64,000 nucleotides of DNA from Phocoena phocoena (taxonomy: Eukaryota > Chordata > Mammalia > Artiodactyla > Phocoenidae): NCBI RefSeq assembly GCF_963924675.1, contig NC_089236.1:31147319-31211318 (forward strand), written 5' to 3'. The position numbers and the translations under genes are program-made. A model generated the notes under the pieces. The model was not told the DNA's origin. It did no database searches and worked only from the letters and a program-made list of their open reading frames with translations. Of the stretch, positions 20,600-33,364 are shown in pieces; position 1 is the first letter of the stretch, and each line of letters opens with the position of its first letter.

Positions 20600-23180
20600 A
20601 AAGACTCTCTGTAACTCATTTGCCCAAGAACCCAAAATTTTAAAAAGTCAGGGTCAGAATTTGAATTCAATTATTCTAAAAATCCACACATTTTATGCAA
20701 AATAAATCCATAGACTTCATTATAGCTTTCCTGGAAACACCACATGAAACATTAACTATTTTTTAGAACTTTCAAAAATAAACAGGTAATACCAGTATGG
20801 AATTTTAGTAATGAAGCCAAGAAGGAAATAGCAATATGTGAGAGGCCCTCTGGGCAACACCTGATTTTGTTTTATGAAGCACATTTTTTATGCGAAATTA
20901 CTCTGGAAGAAGCTACTGGCATCTTTAATTCAAGTCAAAATATAATACATAGTTTATGCCTGCCATCTGAGAGAAAGGACCATCTAACAGTATTCTTACA
21001 TGTTCGTCAGATCTATCTGCTCACTGGTATGGCCCATTTGTGGGTTGATCCAACAATTTCATTTGTCACAGTGATCTGATGACTCATAAATATTTCATAT
21101 AATCTCTTAACTTAGTGGATTGTATTACTAATATCTAGTGCTTTTTTTTTCACTCCTAAAATATAAGATTTAGCCTATTGCTTGGTAATTGAATGGAAAA
21201 ATAAATAAAATAAAAGTAAATGTTTTTGTAGAATAGTTCTGGTGACAGTATATTTTAGTTCAACAGAAAGATGGAGAAATAAGAAACCTCTGTTCTCTTA
21301 TTTTATTCAAAGTCAATAAATACAAGACAATAAGGAAAAAGGGAAAAGGTTATTACTATGAACATACATCAGGTACTTTATAATTTTTACTTATTCATAA
21401 TAATAAACATATGCACTTGTATTTGAACTGACCAATGATGTACCTTGCTTGGTGCAATTATAAGGATATGTTCCAATCTGCATTCTGATTTCATAGCACT
21501 AGGAAGCTCTTATTTGAATCAATCCCAACAGCAATTTGGAATGACAACAATCCATTTAAAAACAAACTGTTATCCTTCTCAAATATAACACGATTATGTT
21601 ATTCATTGTTCAGAACTAGTTCTTTTCTGTCTTAGAAAATGTGAATGTTCTAATTACCCACTCATCTTGGTTCAAACACTATTGTAATTCTTTAAATTGG
21701 ATTCTTCTACAGAATACAGAGGTTGGGAAATTATTTTCTGATTGAAAAATGTGAAAAGTCAATTTACTAACTTTATACTCTTTCTTTGATGTCTAAATAT
21801 TTACAGTAATTTTGAATGATTCTACATAAAGTACTTAATATTAACAGTGTTTAATGATTATGTGGAATTTTAGTCACTATGAAGTGTTCAGAAATTGCAG
21901 GCATTTTTGTACAACATCACTCTTAGATAAGTCAGTATTCAGTCCACATTTTATTCATCTCAGAAAAAATAAACCAAATGAGGGAAGCCTGTCAGGGCAG
22001 TTTACCATGGTCTAGCTTCAAAATGGAGATGAATTGCTGCTGCCATATCCAGCATATGCAATCCATCAAAGATCTTTAAAACTGCTGCAGTTATAGCAAC
22101 ACTGAGTGATTTTGAAGCACTAGGATCTTTTCCCCTCCATTATGTATATAATATAGCTAGAGTTTCCAAGATGGGATTTTAGAGGTCAGGGGACAAAAAT
22201 ATATCATCGTGCTCCAGTGTCTTGCACAAAATTCATACCCAAGGTAAGCGCCCAGAAAATGTAAGTTTAATGAAGGAATAAATGTTATTAAGACCATTTT
22301 TACATGGAATGACCAAACAAAATCAGTTCCAGAAGCTCTGATTTAATCTGACACGTCCATCCTGTCTATACAAATCTGATCTAGGGAAATTCAGAATTTT
22401 TAGACTTGACTGACATCATTGGCACCATGTTCTGTAAGCCAGTCCATATTTATGCTGAAATAGCACCTTTACATTGAAAAAGTGAGCAGATTATAGGAAA
22501 AATATCTCTTCTAATTTAGTACCAGTAGCATTTAACATGGTGCATCAATAGCCAGCACTGAGGGGCCAGTGGATCAGGAATTTTCCCAAACAGTTTTGCC
22601 TATGATTGCAATTAAGTGACAATAGCCTATAGTGACCAGTTCAAGAGTAGAAAAATAAAAGGAAAACAAAACAAAAAAAAAAACAAAGACAAGAAAATAA
22701 TGTAAAAGTAGATGAAATAGAAGGAATGAGAGAAAAATAGATAATAGATAAAGTGAGTAAAACTATTATGTTTTTACATGATTTTCATGGCATCCTGGTC
22801 ACAGGTTAACCATTGTACTTTTCAGATACATTCCACAGAGCCCTTGTGTTCAGAGAAAAAAGAGAAAGAGGAAGATTAGCCAGATGGGCAGATTTATACC
22901 TCCTTCCCCTGCTTCCTCTTTCAAATAAGGTAGTTCTACCTTTATATATAGTTCCATAATATTTCTACAAGATATTTCATGTGAAGAAAAGTTTGGATAC
23001 CTTTAAAAATGTTTTATTATTACTTTTTTATACTCCTTCTGTCTAGGGGGAAAATAATAGGTAAGGAGGTAAGGATTTAGGCAATTATTTTCATTCTATA
23101 TTTGACAGATCCTATGTTTCAATTTGCAGTCCACCACCCATTAGATACAGAAAACAAGTCTTCAGACATAGACCTTTTAT
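20600..23180. other. Unique AT-rich sequence, nothing identified
   Basis: Low-GC DNA with dense stops. No repeats I can name, no RNA gene, no exon-like frame. A purine-rich A tract occurs at 22660-22700. Parts such as 21960-22130 read as unique sequence. Confidence 0.4.
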
Positions 23181-23890
23181 GGTTCCCATTGTTATCTGCA
23201 ACATCATCTCCTTCTGTGTTGCCTGTTTAACTTAGACTCTTCCTAAAGTGGCAACTTTATTTGTCTCCTGACATACCTTATACTTTCCCTCTTCCATAAC
23301 TTTGCTCATCTATTCTTTATCCTACCTAAACCACTCTTACTGATGTTTTTAACCTCTCTTTATAGCCATCTTTCAAAGCCCTCATCAAATGGAAATATAC
23401 TTCAATGCCTCTTTTGCAATTCCTATATGATGGGAAATTTTCCTTCTCTGTACTTTAACACAGAGATATATATCATGTATTATATGTTTGCTTTTAGTTT
23501 TTGTTTAGATCAATTATAAAGTTAGTAGCACAGTGTATTGGTGAAGTGAGAATGCTCTGGGATTAAGATGCCTCAGCCAAATCTCAGTTTTGCCACTTTC
23601 TAGGTATACGAACCTAAACTAGTCACTTAAGCACTTGGTGCTCCAGTTTTCTCATTTCATAGATGTTTTGTGAAGTTCAAATACAAGAAAAGAAGCAAAA
23701 ATATTGATAGTATTTTGTACACAGTAAGTGCTCCATGCAGCTATTTAAGATCATTATTATTTGTTTTATGAATATGCATTATTTCCCCAAAGACAACAAG
23801 GACTCTGTGTTTTGTTTTATTCTGTCATTATACATTATAGACTATCAAGGTGGTTGATATGCAATAGGTAAAGACTATTTTGAATTGAAC
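23180..23890 (+). repeat. L2-like element split by a MIR
   Basis: 'gtctcctgacataccttata' and 'agccatctttcaaagccctc' (23200-23420) and then 'aacaaggactctgtgttttg' with 'gatatgcaataggta' (23790-23880) follow L2 3'-part order. A MIR sits between them at about 23525-23765. Both are ancient and diverged. Confidence 0.45.
23525..23765 (+). repeat. MIR SINE
   Basis: 'tctgggattaagatgcctca', 'tctcagttttgccactttct', 'cacttaagcacttggtgctc' and 'cacagtaagtgctccatg' occur in MIR order on the plus strand. Near full length. Confidence 0.65.
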
Positions 23891-24279
23891 TGAAATAAAC
23901 TAAATCAGTGTCCTTTTTAGAGTTCCTCTGCAATGGAAGCTTGCCATTTTTCTTTCTTTTTTCTGGGTTTCCTGGTAAAGTTCCAACTTTGGTGATTACA
24001 TTTGGTTTATAACATTTCTGGTGTGCTTTAATTGGAAATGTGTTTTTCTTGCCTCACAGAAGGATAAGAAAAAAGAGGAAGCATACAATGATTCTACCCA
24101 TAAGTGGTTGCAATACACTGTAATATGGAGGAGACTAATTCCCTTCATCCTGCCTAACAGAGCTCTGTGGAGACACTATTCATACCGTGGAAATGAAAAC
24201 TCTTCAGGAGACGCCTTCATGAAGCACAATGGCTAATATGCATTAGGAGTTTACTATGGTTATATATGTATGATACATT

Positions 24280-24470
24280 TCTCAGATGTATTTTATATTT
24301 ATCCCTTCAACAGTCCTAAGAAGTGGGTTGTATAATTATTCCCCTTCTTCCACTTAAGACAATGAATTCAAAGTGTTTGCTTGATGTGCTCAAAGTTACA
24401 CAGCTAGTGAAATGGCAGAATCTGAATCTGAAGACAATTGATTCCAGAGATGGTAGATTTTGCTAGATTG
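24280..24470 (-). repeat. MIR SINE, reverse orientation
   Basis: 'caacagtcctaagaagtggg', 'attattccccttcttccact', 'aaagttacacagctagtgaa' and 'tggcagaatctgaatctgaa' are the reverse complement of MIR in order. Confidence 0.65.
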
Positions 24471-24474
24471 ATTC

Positions 24475-25300
24475 TTTATATCCTAATATTGAGAGTCATC
24501 TTGAAGCATTCTTAGCAAATGTAGAAATGAAGAACGCAAGAGTAACTGCCAGAAATTCCCATAAAATGCCACTATATGAACTTCTAAGGAACCCTGACAT
24601 AACTCAGCATACAGAGTAGAATAGACCCTGAACTGAAAGTGTTCAAATTTTCCCATCCCAAGGAAGAGAGCTCATAAAAGAAAGTTAATTTCAGATGCAG
24701 AAAATGGAGTTATGTTTTGTGCACAATTGAGCTTATAATCTGAAATCCGTAGCTATTCATAACTATTTATTTGAACCTCACTAGTCAATTTAAACCAATA
24801 TTTTCAGAATGTAATTTATTCAAATTGAATAAATTAATTTTAAAAGTACTATAAAGTGTGTGTGTAAGCAGCATGAAGTGGTGATTTTATAACGCTGCCT
24901 ATCCTTTTTATAGAAAAATTTTTTTTTTTTAGAAATGGAACATCTCTACAGGCATTTCTATTAAGAGTAACCTAAAGCTCTTTCTTCATTGTCTATTCTT
25001 GGCTTGAAATCATTTCCAAAGAATACAATTCAAATACTTAATTTTTATTGCATCTTCTTTAGAAAATTTCTCAAAAGGTTATATATGTTTAATGTTAGCA
25101 AACTTGTTTTAAGACTTTTCACTCTCAATTTTTTCTTACAAGTTTTGCAGATATTCCAAAGTCTCTTCCTATTCCAAAACAAACTTCTAAAATATGAGTC
25201 CCCGTGTAGGCCAAGATGACTTCTGATTCCTCCACTACCCACTTCAACTTTAGCATGTGCCTTTTGGGCTGTCAACTAATAACGTTTGCTTTTCACTTTG
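24475..25300. other. Unique AT-rich sequence with a small palindrome
   Basis: No gene or nameable repeat. 24812-24836 is an inverted repeat with 12-base arms around one central base ('taatttattcaa' arm). Confidence 0.4.
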
Positions 25301-25304
25301 TTTG

Positions 25305-25630
25305 TCTATTACTATGTAACAAGCCACTCCACAATTTAGTCTTAAAGCAACAACAGATACTTATTTGCCCACAGTTCTCTGATTTGGGCACAACGTGGAA
25401 GAGACAGGTTTTCTATGCTGCATGTGACATCAGCAAAGGAAGCTCAAATGGAGCTGGAAGATCCATTTTCAAAATGGCCTCATTCAAGCGTCAAGTTTGT
25501 ACTGGTTGATAGATGAGAGCTCTGCCGGAGCTATTCAAGCAGGAGTCTTGATTTTTCTCCCTGCAGTGTCTCTATTAGTCTAGATTGGATATGTAAAGTG
25601 TAGTCTCAGGATACTAGCATTTCTTACATG
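25305..25630 (-). repeat. LTR-like interspersed repeat (MaLR/ERVL type)
   Basis: 'tatgtaacaagccactccac', 'ttagtcttaaagcaacaaca', 'ggctggaagatccattttc'-like order and 'caaaatggcctcattcaagc' resemble the reverse orientation of an old mammalian LTR family common next to MaLR elements. Family not assigned. The short frame at 25216-25509 falls inside it and is not a gene. Confidence 0.5.
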
Positions 25631-26009
25631 GTGGATGGCTTCCACCATGGATAAAAAGACAAATGTAAAGTTAACAGGCATTCTTACATATTAGGCTCAG
25701 AACTTGACAGTATTACTTCTGAAATAATTTATTGATTACAAACCCAAGGGGAGTGATTGCACAAGATCATGACTAGCAATGACTAGTAAAAGATATGTTT
25801 CATTGGGAGCTGTTGGGGCAGGGGTCGGGAATGGGAATGAAACAGATTGGCATGCTCTTCTATCATATAAATATCCAAACTCTCAGGTATTTTAAAAAAT
25901 GATTTCATATGAAGATGAAAAAATGGAGAGGAGCAGACATTAATCAAATATTCAAAGAAGCAATTGTAAAGTTGAGAAGCGAGGAAGAAAACAGGTTCCA
26001 AGGAAAGAG

Positions 26010-26280
26010 AATAGCCTGCGCAAAGTTCCCTTGGTTATGAGGAAACATGCTAACTATAAAGGATGCCAATGTGTCTGGAATACAGAGAGTGAAGAGGGCC
26101 GGGATGTGAGATGAAACTAGAGGGAAAGATGGGACCTGTAGGGCTTTTGGAGCTGCATTAAGGGAGTTTTCCCTTTATTCCAAGAACAATGAAAAGTTAT
26201 CTAAGTGTTCTAAGCTAGAAAGTTACATGGTAAGAATTCCAATTTAAAAAAATCACTTTGGCTGATACACAAAGAGTTTC
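26010..26280 (+). repeat. Ancient interspersed repeat, copy A
   Basis: 'gcctgcgcaaagttcccttg', 'tgtgagatgaaactagaggg', 'aagttacatgg' and 'aaatcactttggctgataca' follow the order of an old mammalian repeat that recurs at 27010-27570. I recognise the pattern but cannot name the family with confidence. Confidence 0.4.
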
Positions 26281-26384
26281 TCCATTTATAATATTGGAAT
26301 AGTAATATCACTTCATAATGCTTAAGTGTTCAACATAGTGTCAAGCACATATTAAACACGCCATAACTGTTATTTCTTATTAAC

Positions 26385-27005
26385 TGCTGTTATTATTACT
26401 GCTGTTTGTTGTTTCTGGTGGCTTACAACTACATTTGTATTCACAAAAATCAGAGATGTTTGTCCAGAAAGTCAGATGATGGGAGTTGTTTGCTGGACAT
26501 GCAGGAAGGGAGGAGAGTCCTTTTGAAGAAGTAAGCCTCATCTGGTGCAAAAACTCAGCAGAAAGATCAAATTCCTCCTTTAAAATAATACACACACTCG
26601 AACACTGTGAGTGCTTAAAGAATAATTAAGGTGAAGCAATACAATACCTAAGAAAGCTGGTAGAAACAGACCTGAGTGGCAAAGTTCTATCTAGTCAGGA
26701 TAAAAAGTGAAAACTGTTCACAGCCCAGGCCTAGCTGAATTTCCAGCATCTTCAGTGAGTCCTGAGGAGACTATTCTTCCTATAACATCAGCAGCCCAAG
26801 CTATGCTTTGTTCCTCCAGCATCTTGACTCTTGAGGACTTATTGGTCTTTTCTTGCCATTTGTTTTAATCAGTAGTCCTTGGTCTACCTGTCTGGTCTCC
26901 TGCATCTAACTTTAGTGACAACATGAAGCAACAGCAGTGGTGAAGGAGGCAGATTTTCATCAGGCACTTTATGCCTCAAATTTATTTAAAAATTTACTAA
27001 AGATT
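26385..27005. other. Unique sequence, no feature recognised
   Basis: Moderate-GC unique DNA. A weak MIR 3' end may lie just before at 26285-26385. No exon seen. Confidence 0.35.
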
Positions 27006-27009
27006 TACT

Positions 27010-27600
27010 CATCAAACATTTAACAAAAGCCTACTATGTGCCATTTTTCCATATTCTAGCAACCTAGAAAACTGACTCTCAGGAACTTAGGTTCTAGTAA
27101 TAAGGATAAAGGTAATAGGGGAATAAATAAATGAGAAGCAAAAATTTATCTTAATGATAACTGTCAAAACAATATAAAAATTAACTGATATTGTGGAAAA
27201 TGGCTGGGTTTGTGGGGAAGGAAGGTGTGCACGTTATATTGAGTGATATAAAGAAGCCACAATTAGCATTCTTGGACCTAGGTTTCTATCAAGAATAAGC
27301 ACTAAGTTCAAAAGTTCTAAAGGCACAAACAATATTGGGGTATTGAAGGAACAGAAAGAAGTTTAATGTTGTTGACTCATGGTCTATCAGCAAAGAGTAG
27401 TAGGGGATGAACTTGGAGAGGAAGGCAAGGGTCATATAATGAGACTCTTATGCCCATGCTAAAGAGTTTGAATTTTCTTGCATGTGCAATGGAAAACCAT
27501 GGAATTTTTTTAGAAGTGGAAATATATGATCTGATTTACATTAAACAACTATCATGGTGGGTGCTTTGTGTTGAACAGACAAGAGGGACTTCAGGTAAAT
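27010..27600 (+). repeat. Ancient interspersed repeat, copy B
   Basis: 'aagcctactatgtgccattt', 'aggaacttaggttctagtaa', 'gaaggaacagaaagaag', 'gtaggggatgaacttggaga', 'gcatgtgcaatggaaaacca' and 'atgatctgatttacatt' are in the same order as the related copy about 1 kb upstream, but this one extends further 5'. Family not assigned. Confidence 0.45.
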
Positions 27601-29690
27601 AATTTAGGATGCTGTTTCAAGAGAAAAATCATGTTGGTTTAGATCACAGTGGCAAAATTGAAGAAAAAGACATTTGGACTTTGGATGCAAAATTCTAACT
27701 TCTGTTAGAATAAACAAGAACTTTGAGTCTATGGATAATTTTGGAGTGGGAAGTATTACTTGCAAAAAATTAAGTTTGTGATAGTAAGACATGTCAGTGT
27801 ATAGGGGGTAACTGGGAGAAAAAGATGAAATAGTGTATTCACCCTGAATTTGTGGAGTATCTAATTTCATTTTATAATGTTCAATAAATGGTTTTATAAT
27901 GTTTATGGTGGAGTATCTAAGAATAAAAAAGAGTTTTAGGCATTTTTTTCCCATGTGATTAGAACTTGGTAGTCTAATTCTAACCCTAATGCCTCTAAAA
28001 AAAGAGTTCCTTTTGTCTCGTCTCTTTTTATGTGGAAGAAGGATGAATGTAAAGAAGGCTTACATGTCACCCCTGCTAGAAGTGGTACCAAAAATACACA
28101 GATCCTTAATTTTCCTCTTTGGATATTTGGTACAGTAAAAGAGTCAATCTTGGTGCCCTGAGGAACAATTCCTGCTATTGTGTTTCTGATTTCCATTAAT
28201 GGAAATGATGTAATAAACAGAAATCCAGATTGAGGGTCAGTAGATGTACTTTTGTTGGGGTGGGGGAGGAGAATGACATCCAGGAAATGTTTCATTAACT
28301 GACTCTGTGATAAGTCATATATACTGAGTATGTCTCATTTCCCAATTTATGGAGTGATGATGCTCCTTCTTCCTCCAGGATTCAAAGATAATCTTGCATA
28401 TCATGTATAAGGCATTCTAGAGAAAAGTACATTTGAAATACAATCTCTAATAGTACAATCTTTAAATGTGAACTCGAACCACTAAGTGATTTAGAGACTT
28501 GCCCTAAGTATTACCCACTGAGTAACAAAGACTCAGTTTATCCATTGAATTCTTAGCTTAAAATCCCTCATTCATGTCGAGTCAATCTAATTTTTCAAAA
28601 CTCATGTTTTAGTAACCAAAAGCTAACACTCTATCTTTAAATATCTTGATATTGAAATATATGAAATATATATATGATATGAAATATATGAAATATATAT
28701 ATCAAGATATATATATCTTGATATCTTAAATATATTGAAAGTACAGGTAATTTTCAAATCTAAGTGTGAAGGTGGTAATCCTTAAAGATTAGAACATGTG
28801 GGAAATGTAAAGTAGTTAATATAAAATTAGACTAAAATGTGCAGTGTATGTTTTTCATATTCAGCTGCTCAGATCCTTTAAGTATGTATAAAATTGACTG
28901 TGAATAGTTCTTTATTACTAGATTTACAAACTTTGGTTGACATTCTATAGCTTGAAGGTAAAATATCATGAAACAGTAAAATGAAGAATACTTAAGAATT
29001 GCTTAAGTGCCATGACTGATCTTTCTTATTATCCTTTATTAGTGCATAAGTCATTAAAATGTAGTCATCATCATACACATACACATCATTTCAAACCTCT
29101 AAGACTGGTATATAGTATATTTGATTCTTACATTATTATGCAAGATATATTCATGGCTAGTTTTAACACACTGTTTGCTCCGAGTCAGTTGTCGAGCTTC
29201 CCCAGAGTGATGTATCTGATTATACTGTGGTGGGTGTTTACATGAATGTTATTGACGATTTAAGCAACTTGGCTTAGAGGGTCTTTTAATAACTCCCGCT
29301 GAAGAAGAGGTAATAATAGTGAACAATACTGTCATTTGTCATACAATACTTCAGAATGTTCCCATTAAGAGAGAACCGCTCAGCAGTTTTTCCAGATGTT
29401 ACCTATCAGCTACAAATACCTCCTTATTTTCAGTTTCACTCTGTATCAACATAAATTAGTGGTTTTACAAGTTAATTTCTTTTACTATCCACTGCTTTCT
29501 CTGAGAATGTGTCATGAGTTCATGAACAGCAGTGACATCTCTTATATCCATAATAGCATTTTCATTCAATGTAAATATTTTATTTATAGATTAGCAAGAT
29601 GTAAAATGATATAACCAAAGAACAAGCAAAATCATGTAGAATGCCTGCCCCATGCATCAATATTATGTAGAATATCAAGTTAAAGGATAT
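27600..29690. other. Unique AT-rich sequence with an AT palindrome
   Basis: No gene seen. Short frames here (minus 27604-27954, 27936-28295) lack domains and have ordinary composition. An AT-rich repeat and palindrome at 28648-28730 is the only structured element. Confidence 0.4.
28648..28730. repeat. AT-rich direct repeats and a 26-bp perfect palindrome
   Basis: 'gaaatatatgaaatatatat' occurs twice (from about 28654 and 28681). It is followed by a perfect 26-base palindrome at 28699-28724 with half-site 'atatcaagatata'. Cruciform or hairpin formation is plausible. Confidence 0.85.
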
Positions 29691-29965
29691 GTAAGTTGGT
29701 GTAGTGGGTAGAGGGTACTGCTGAAGAGAGAGTCCTTTGGGGTATGAAGGTCCTGGTAGAAATTATTTCTCACCTCTACCAGCAGTAGGACCGTGGGCAC
29801 ATTATGAACCTCTCTAAATGTCAGTCTTCATCTTTAAATTGAGGATAATAATGTAACTACTTTTTTTTTTAATGTAGCTACTTTAGAGTATATATTGCAG
29901 ATGATATCCTTAATATGCCTGGCATATACTAAGCATCTGAAAAAGTATAGATATTATCATTAATG
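29690..29965 (+). repeat. MIR SINE
   Basis: 'gtgtagtgggtagagggtac', 'agtaggaccgtgggcacatt', 'gaacctctctaaatgtcagt', 'aaattgaggataataatgta' and 'tgcctggcatatactaagca' follow MIR order on the plus strand. A T9-containing duplication of 'gtaactactt' occurs in the middle. Confidence 0.65.
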
Positions 29966-29989
29966 TATTGTTATTGTGAGGATTAATGT

Positions 29990-30525
29990 TAGAAATAGAA
30001 AATAAATGACATTTTTATTTGTGGTGGTTTTTAGATACATCTGATAATTCTTTGACAACCCGTCCTACTTTTTGTGGAGTTTAATCCTCTCCCCAATATG
30101 GATTGGCCTTAATAACTCACTTCTAACAAATAGACGTGTTGGAAGCTGCTGTGTGGTGTGCTTTCTTTTTTTTTTTAACATCTTTATTGAGGTATAATTG
30201 CTTTACAATGGTGTGTTCGTTTCTGCTTTATAACAAAGTGAATCAGTTATATATATATGACTCTCTCTCTTTTGGGACACATGCATTTTGAGCTCTGAGT
30301 AGTCATGGAAGAAGTCCCTGAGCCACCATGCTGTGGAAATAACATAGAGCTTGAGAGACCACGGAGGGCTGGTGCTCCATCCTCTAGCTGTTTGATGTTT
30401 CCAGTCCATAACCAGATACATGATGATTCCCGCCCCAGCAGTCTGACTGTCAGTGATGAGAGATCTGAGCATGGTGCTATTATTCAAGCCACAGTTGGGA
30501 GGTAGCTTTTAGGCAGCAGTAGATT
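29990..30525 (+). repeat. LTR-like repeat interrupted by an L1 3' end
   Basis: 'tggagtttaatcctctcccc', 'taacaaatagacgtgttgga' before 30165 and 'gaagtccctgagccaccatg', 'gcttgagagaccacggaggg' after 30262 belong to one old LTR-like family, by order of motifs. The element was split by the short L1 piece between them. Family not assigned. Confidence 0.5.
30168..30261 (-). mobile_element. Very short 5'-truncated L1 3' end
   Basis: T tract, then 'aacatctttattgaggtata', 'attgctttacaatggtgtgt' and 'gctttataacaaagtgaat': the last 85 or so bases of an L1 in minus orientation. It inserted into an older LTR-like repeat. Confidence 0.85.
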
Positions 30526-31430
30526 ACTCAAACACTATTACTATGTCGCCCCATTCTATCTTTCTGCTCTTTTTCTCTCTCCCTTTCACCATCTCAGTAA
30601 GTTAATTATATTTTTATGAATAGTATAAAAAATTTATTTTCAAATGGTGATACTGTATTCCTTGTAGGTCTGTGTGTAAGAGGCTAAGGGATGTAGAGAG
30701 TGAAAGATTGTGGGTTACCTGTGGATACCCCAGATGTCCCATGGGGTCATACATAATGGGAAGATACCTATGAACGAGAACAGTTATCCACTCTTGGAGA
30801 ATCTGCTACATCATGCAGGTCATAGAGCCTTAGAATATTAAACCTGACATGGACACTCTCGGCTTCATTACAAAATATCCCAAATGCTAAAAAGGGATGA
30901 AAATGGCCCTAACAAACTATGCCACTTCCCCAAGCATTATCTATTGTTTTCTGATTTCCATCATCAATGTTGAGTTAATTTAGTAATTAAAAGATGTATC
31001 ACATTGATGAGTCTGCTGTATTTGTTTCAGAGAATAGTTATTACACATGGCACTGAAACCCCATCAGAGGAAAAGACATTCTGCAGATTTGCTTCAGGAA
31101 ATTTTATAGCAGTGAACCTTCCGTAATTTTTCTCACCTCACAATTTAAATGAAACACTTCCTTATCTTAAAATCGAGTTCAGTTACAGAGACATAGATGC
31201 CTAGAAAACTGTAAGTTTGTGTCAGAAATTTGCCAGAGATCTATTCTCAGTCTTGTGAACTTTTCTTCAACGTGATGATGCAGTTTCATGTGTACAGAAA
31301 AGGTGAGACCCTCTGATTCTCAGGAGGAAGGTTAGTCTCCCATAAATATGTGTTGAAATTTAGAGTTAATCTGAATTAAAGAAATGTTAGTTTGTAAAAG
31401 TTGGCAGTAGAGAAAACAATTATTTTTAAC
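30526..31430. other. Unique sequence, no feature recognised
   Basis: AT-rich unique DNA, no exon or named repeat. Confidence 0.4.
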
Positions 31431-32450
31431 ATTCTCTTTGACTTCTTTTCTCGGTATCACCCCACTTTCACGAGCTCATCTTCCATCTCGGAAATGTCAA
31501 GTGCTCCCTCCTCCCCCTATTTTGTCTGTCTGTTCCCCTGGTATGCAGTTAATGTATGAGATTTTCAAGGGCCAACAATTTGGGGATGGAAACGGACAAA
31601 GCAGAATTTTGCTTGCTCCCAATGTTCTCTGAAATATGTGACAAACCCTGCAGGAAATAATACTTTGGATGCCAGACACTCATTACCACATTAATTGTCT
31701 CAGTCATGACAGTTTGGGCCTGAACAAATGTCTGGGAACCTGCTGGCTCCTTGAGAGCAATACAGGCCAAGGGAAAGCAGGCTTGGATCTCCCCAAGCCG
31801 CCAGCTAAGAGATGCTGTGATCAGCACTTGCCGGGGATTCATCTTCACCACTTGAGTCACTGTTACATTTGTGGGAGCGTGGCTGCTGTCAGAAATCTTG
31901 GTCTCTAAAAACTTATGAAAAATATTCATATAAACAAAATTAAAATAGGGTTAAATTACAAATTCTCAACAGGGCATTTTCACAATAATGGAATTGTCCA
32001 ATTGACTATAGGTCAAAGCAACACAGGGTGAAGGAGGTGGGTGGAGGGCTTAAAGATAAAAGCTCCAGGTGGGCTTTGAGCTTCCCTTTATCTGAAATGG
32101 AAAGAACAGTAATCAGAGAAGCACATGGAGGGCCATTTGAACTGAATCGACAGTAAGAAACATTTGAAGTCAAAGGAAAATCCAAAAGAAATTTTCCTTA
32201 ATACTTTCCCCTCCAAATACAATTAATCTTAGAGTAGCCTTTTAATTAATGTAATTAGAGGTTTTAATTACTGAAAGTCAGGTTAAAGATGAAAAATACC
32301 ATGTAATGAAGATGATTATTTTCTTCCTCTAAGCCCTGAAGGAAAAGCAAATGCAGTTTTTCTTTCCCAGCCCTTTCAACTTCAGTGGTATTTTCTATAC
32401 TTAAATAATTCTAAGAGTTAAGGGAAAGAAGCAGAGTGAACAGAATATGT
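31431..32450. promoter_or_regulatory. Candidate conserved noncoding block
   Basis: About 1 kb of unique, non-repetitive sequence of higher complexity than its neighbours. It holds three TAATTA homeodomain cores within 28 bp (32243, 32252, 32265) and a separate 'cattaattgtct' at about 31690. Reading frames here are short and show no domain. Enhancer-like character is an inference from texture and motif density only. Confidence 0.3.
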
Positions 32451-33316
32451 AAAAAGTCTGATTAAACACAAAGAGAAGATAGCTTTGATCTCTCTCAGGT
32501 CATAAAGGAGTCTCATGGAATTAGGTTTCAATGATATCACTATTATTAGAAACAGAAGGTGGCAGTACAAGTGGATCCAATCTTTTCATAAAGCAATTTA
32601 TAAATAGAAGTTCTTAAATATCAAAAATACAGAAAAAAATTATGACATATGCATCACAGTGTTACTTGTAAAATGGAAATTTTGGTAAAAAGTGTACTGT
32701 TTATTACTGGAATAAAGACTACGCTACAATAGTAAAGAAACTCCAGATATAGTTTAGACAAGAAAGTTTACTCATATTCTGCATAAGCATCTGGCTGATC
32801 TAGGAGCGAGTGGGATAGCTCTGTACCATGAAGTTATTCTGAGACATTGGTTCTTTCCATTTTATTTTGCTTCCATCTCCACATGGAATTTCTGTTTCTA
32901 GTTGAGTCACTCCCACTTCTGGAATCCAGCCTGAGGAAAGTGGGAAGAAAAAGCAAGAACAGTGAGTAACTGCATTTTTAAAGATGCAGATTGGAAGGTG
33001 CATACACTCTTTCCATTTGTATCTAATTGGCAAAACTAAATGTCCTCGAGATAACTAGCTACAAGGGTTACTGTAAAATTTAGTTTTTAAAGTAAGTAGC
33101 TATGTACCCATTTAAACTTGGTGGTACAATGGTTCTAATATTGAAAGGAAGAAGAAGGGAAAATATACTGGGATGATAGGAACAGATGCCACCAAGTCTA
33201 ACAACAGAGAAACCTGTCAATATATTTTGAAGTACCTATTTTTATGGAATGGTGTAACATCAGCAAATGATTTTACCAAAAAATTTGTAGCATTAAAAAA
33301 CATTTATGTCATACTT
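32451..33316. other. Unique AT-rich sequence, no feature recognised
   Basis: No repeat or exon that I can support. Confidence 0.4.

Positions 33317-33360
<44 letters not shown>
33317..33360. repeat. (CA)n microsatellite
   Basis: About 20 CA units, uninterrupted. Confidence 0.95.
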
Positions 33361-33361
<1 letters not shown>

Positions 33362-33364
33362 CTA

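Noticed and set aside
24021..24236. 71-aa plus-strand frame preceded by a possible acceptor-like 'cctcacag'
   Set aside because: No homologue recognised, no donor or continuing exon, and surrounding sequence is ordinary. Not enough to call an exon.
31549..31929. 126-aa minus-strand frame in unique sequence
   Set aside because: No domain or typical exon boundaries, and an opposing plus-strand frame overlaps it. Treated as part of a noncoding candidate block.
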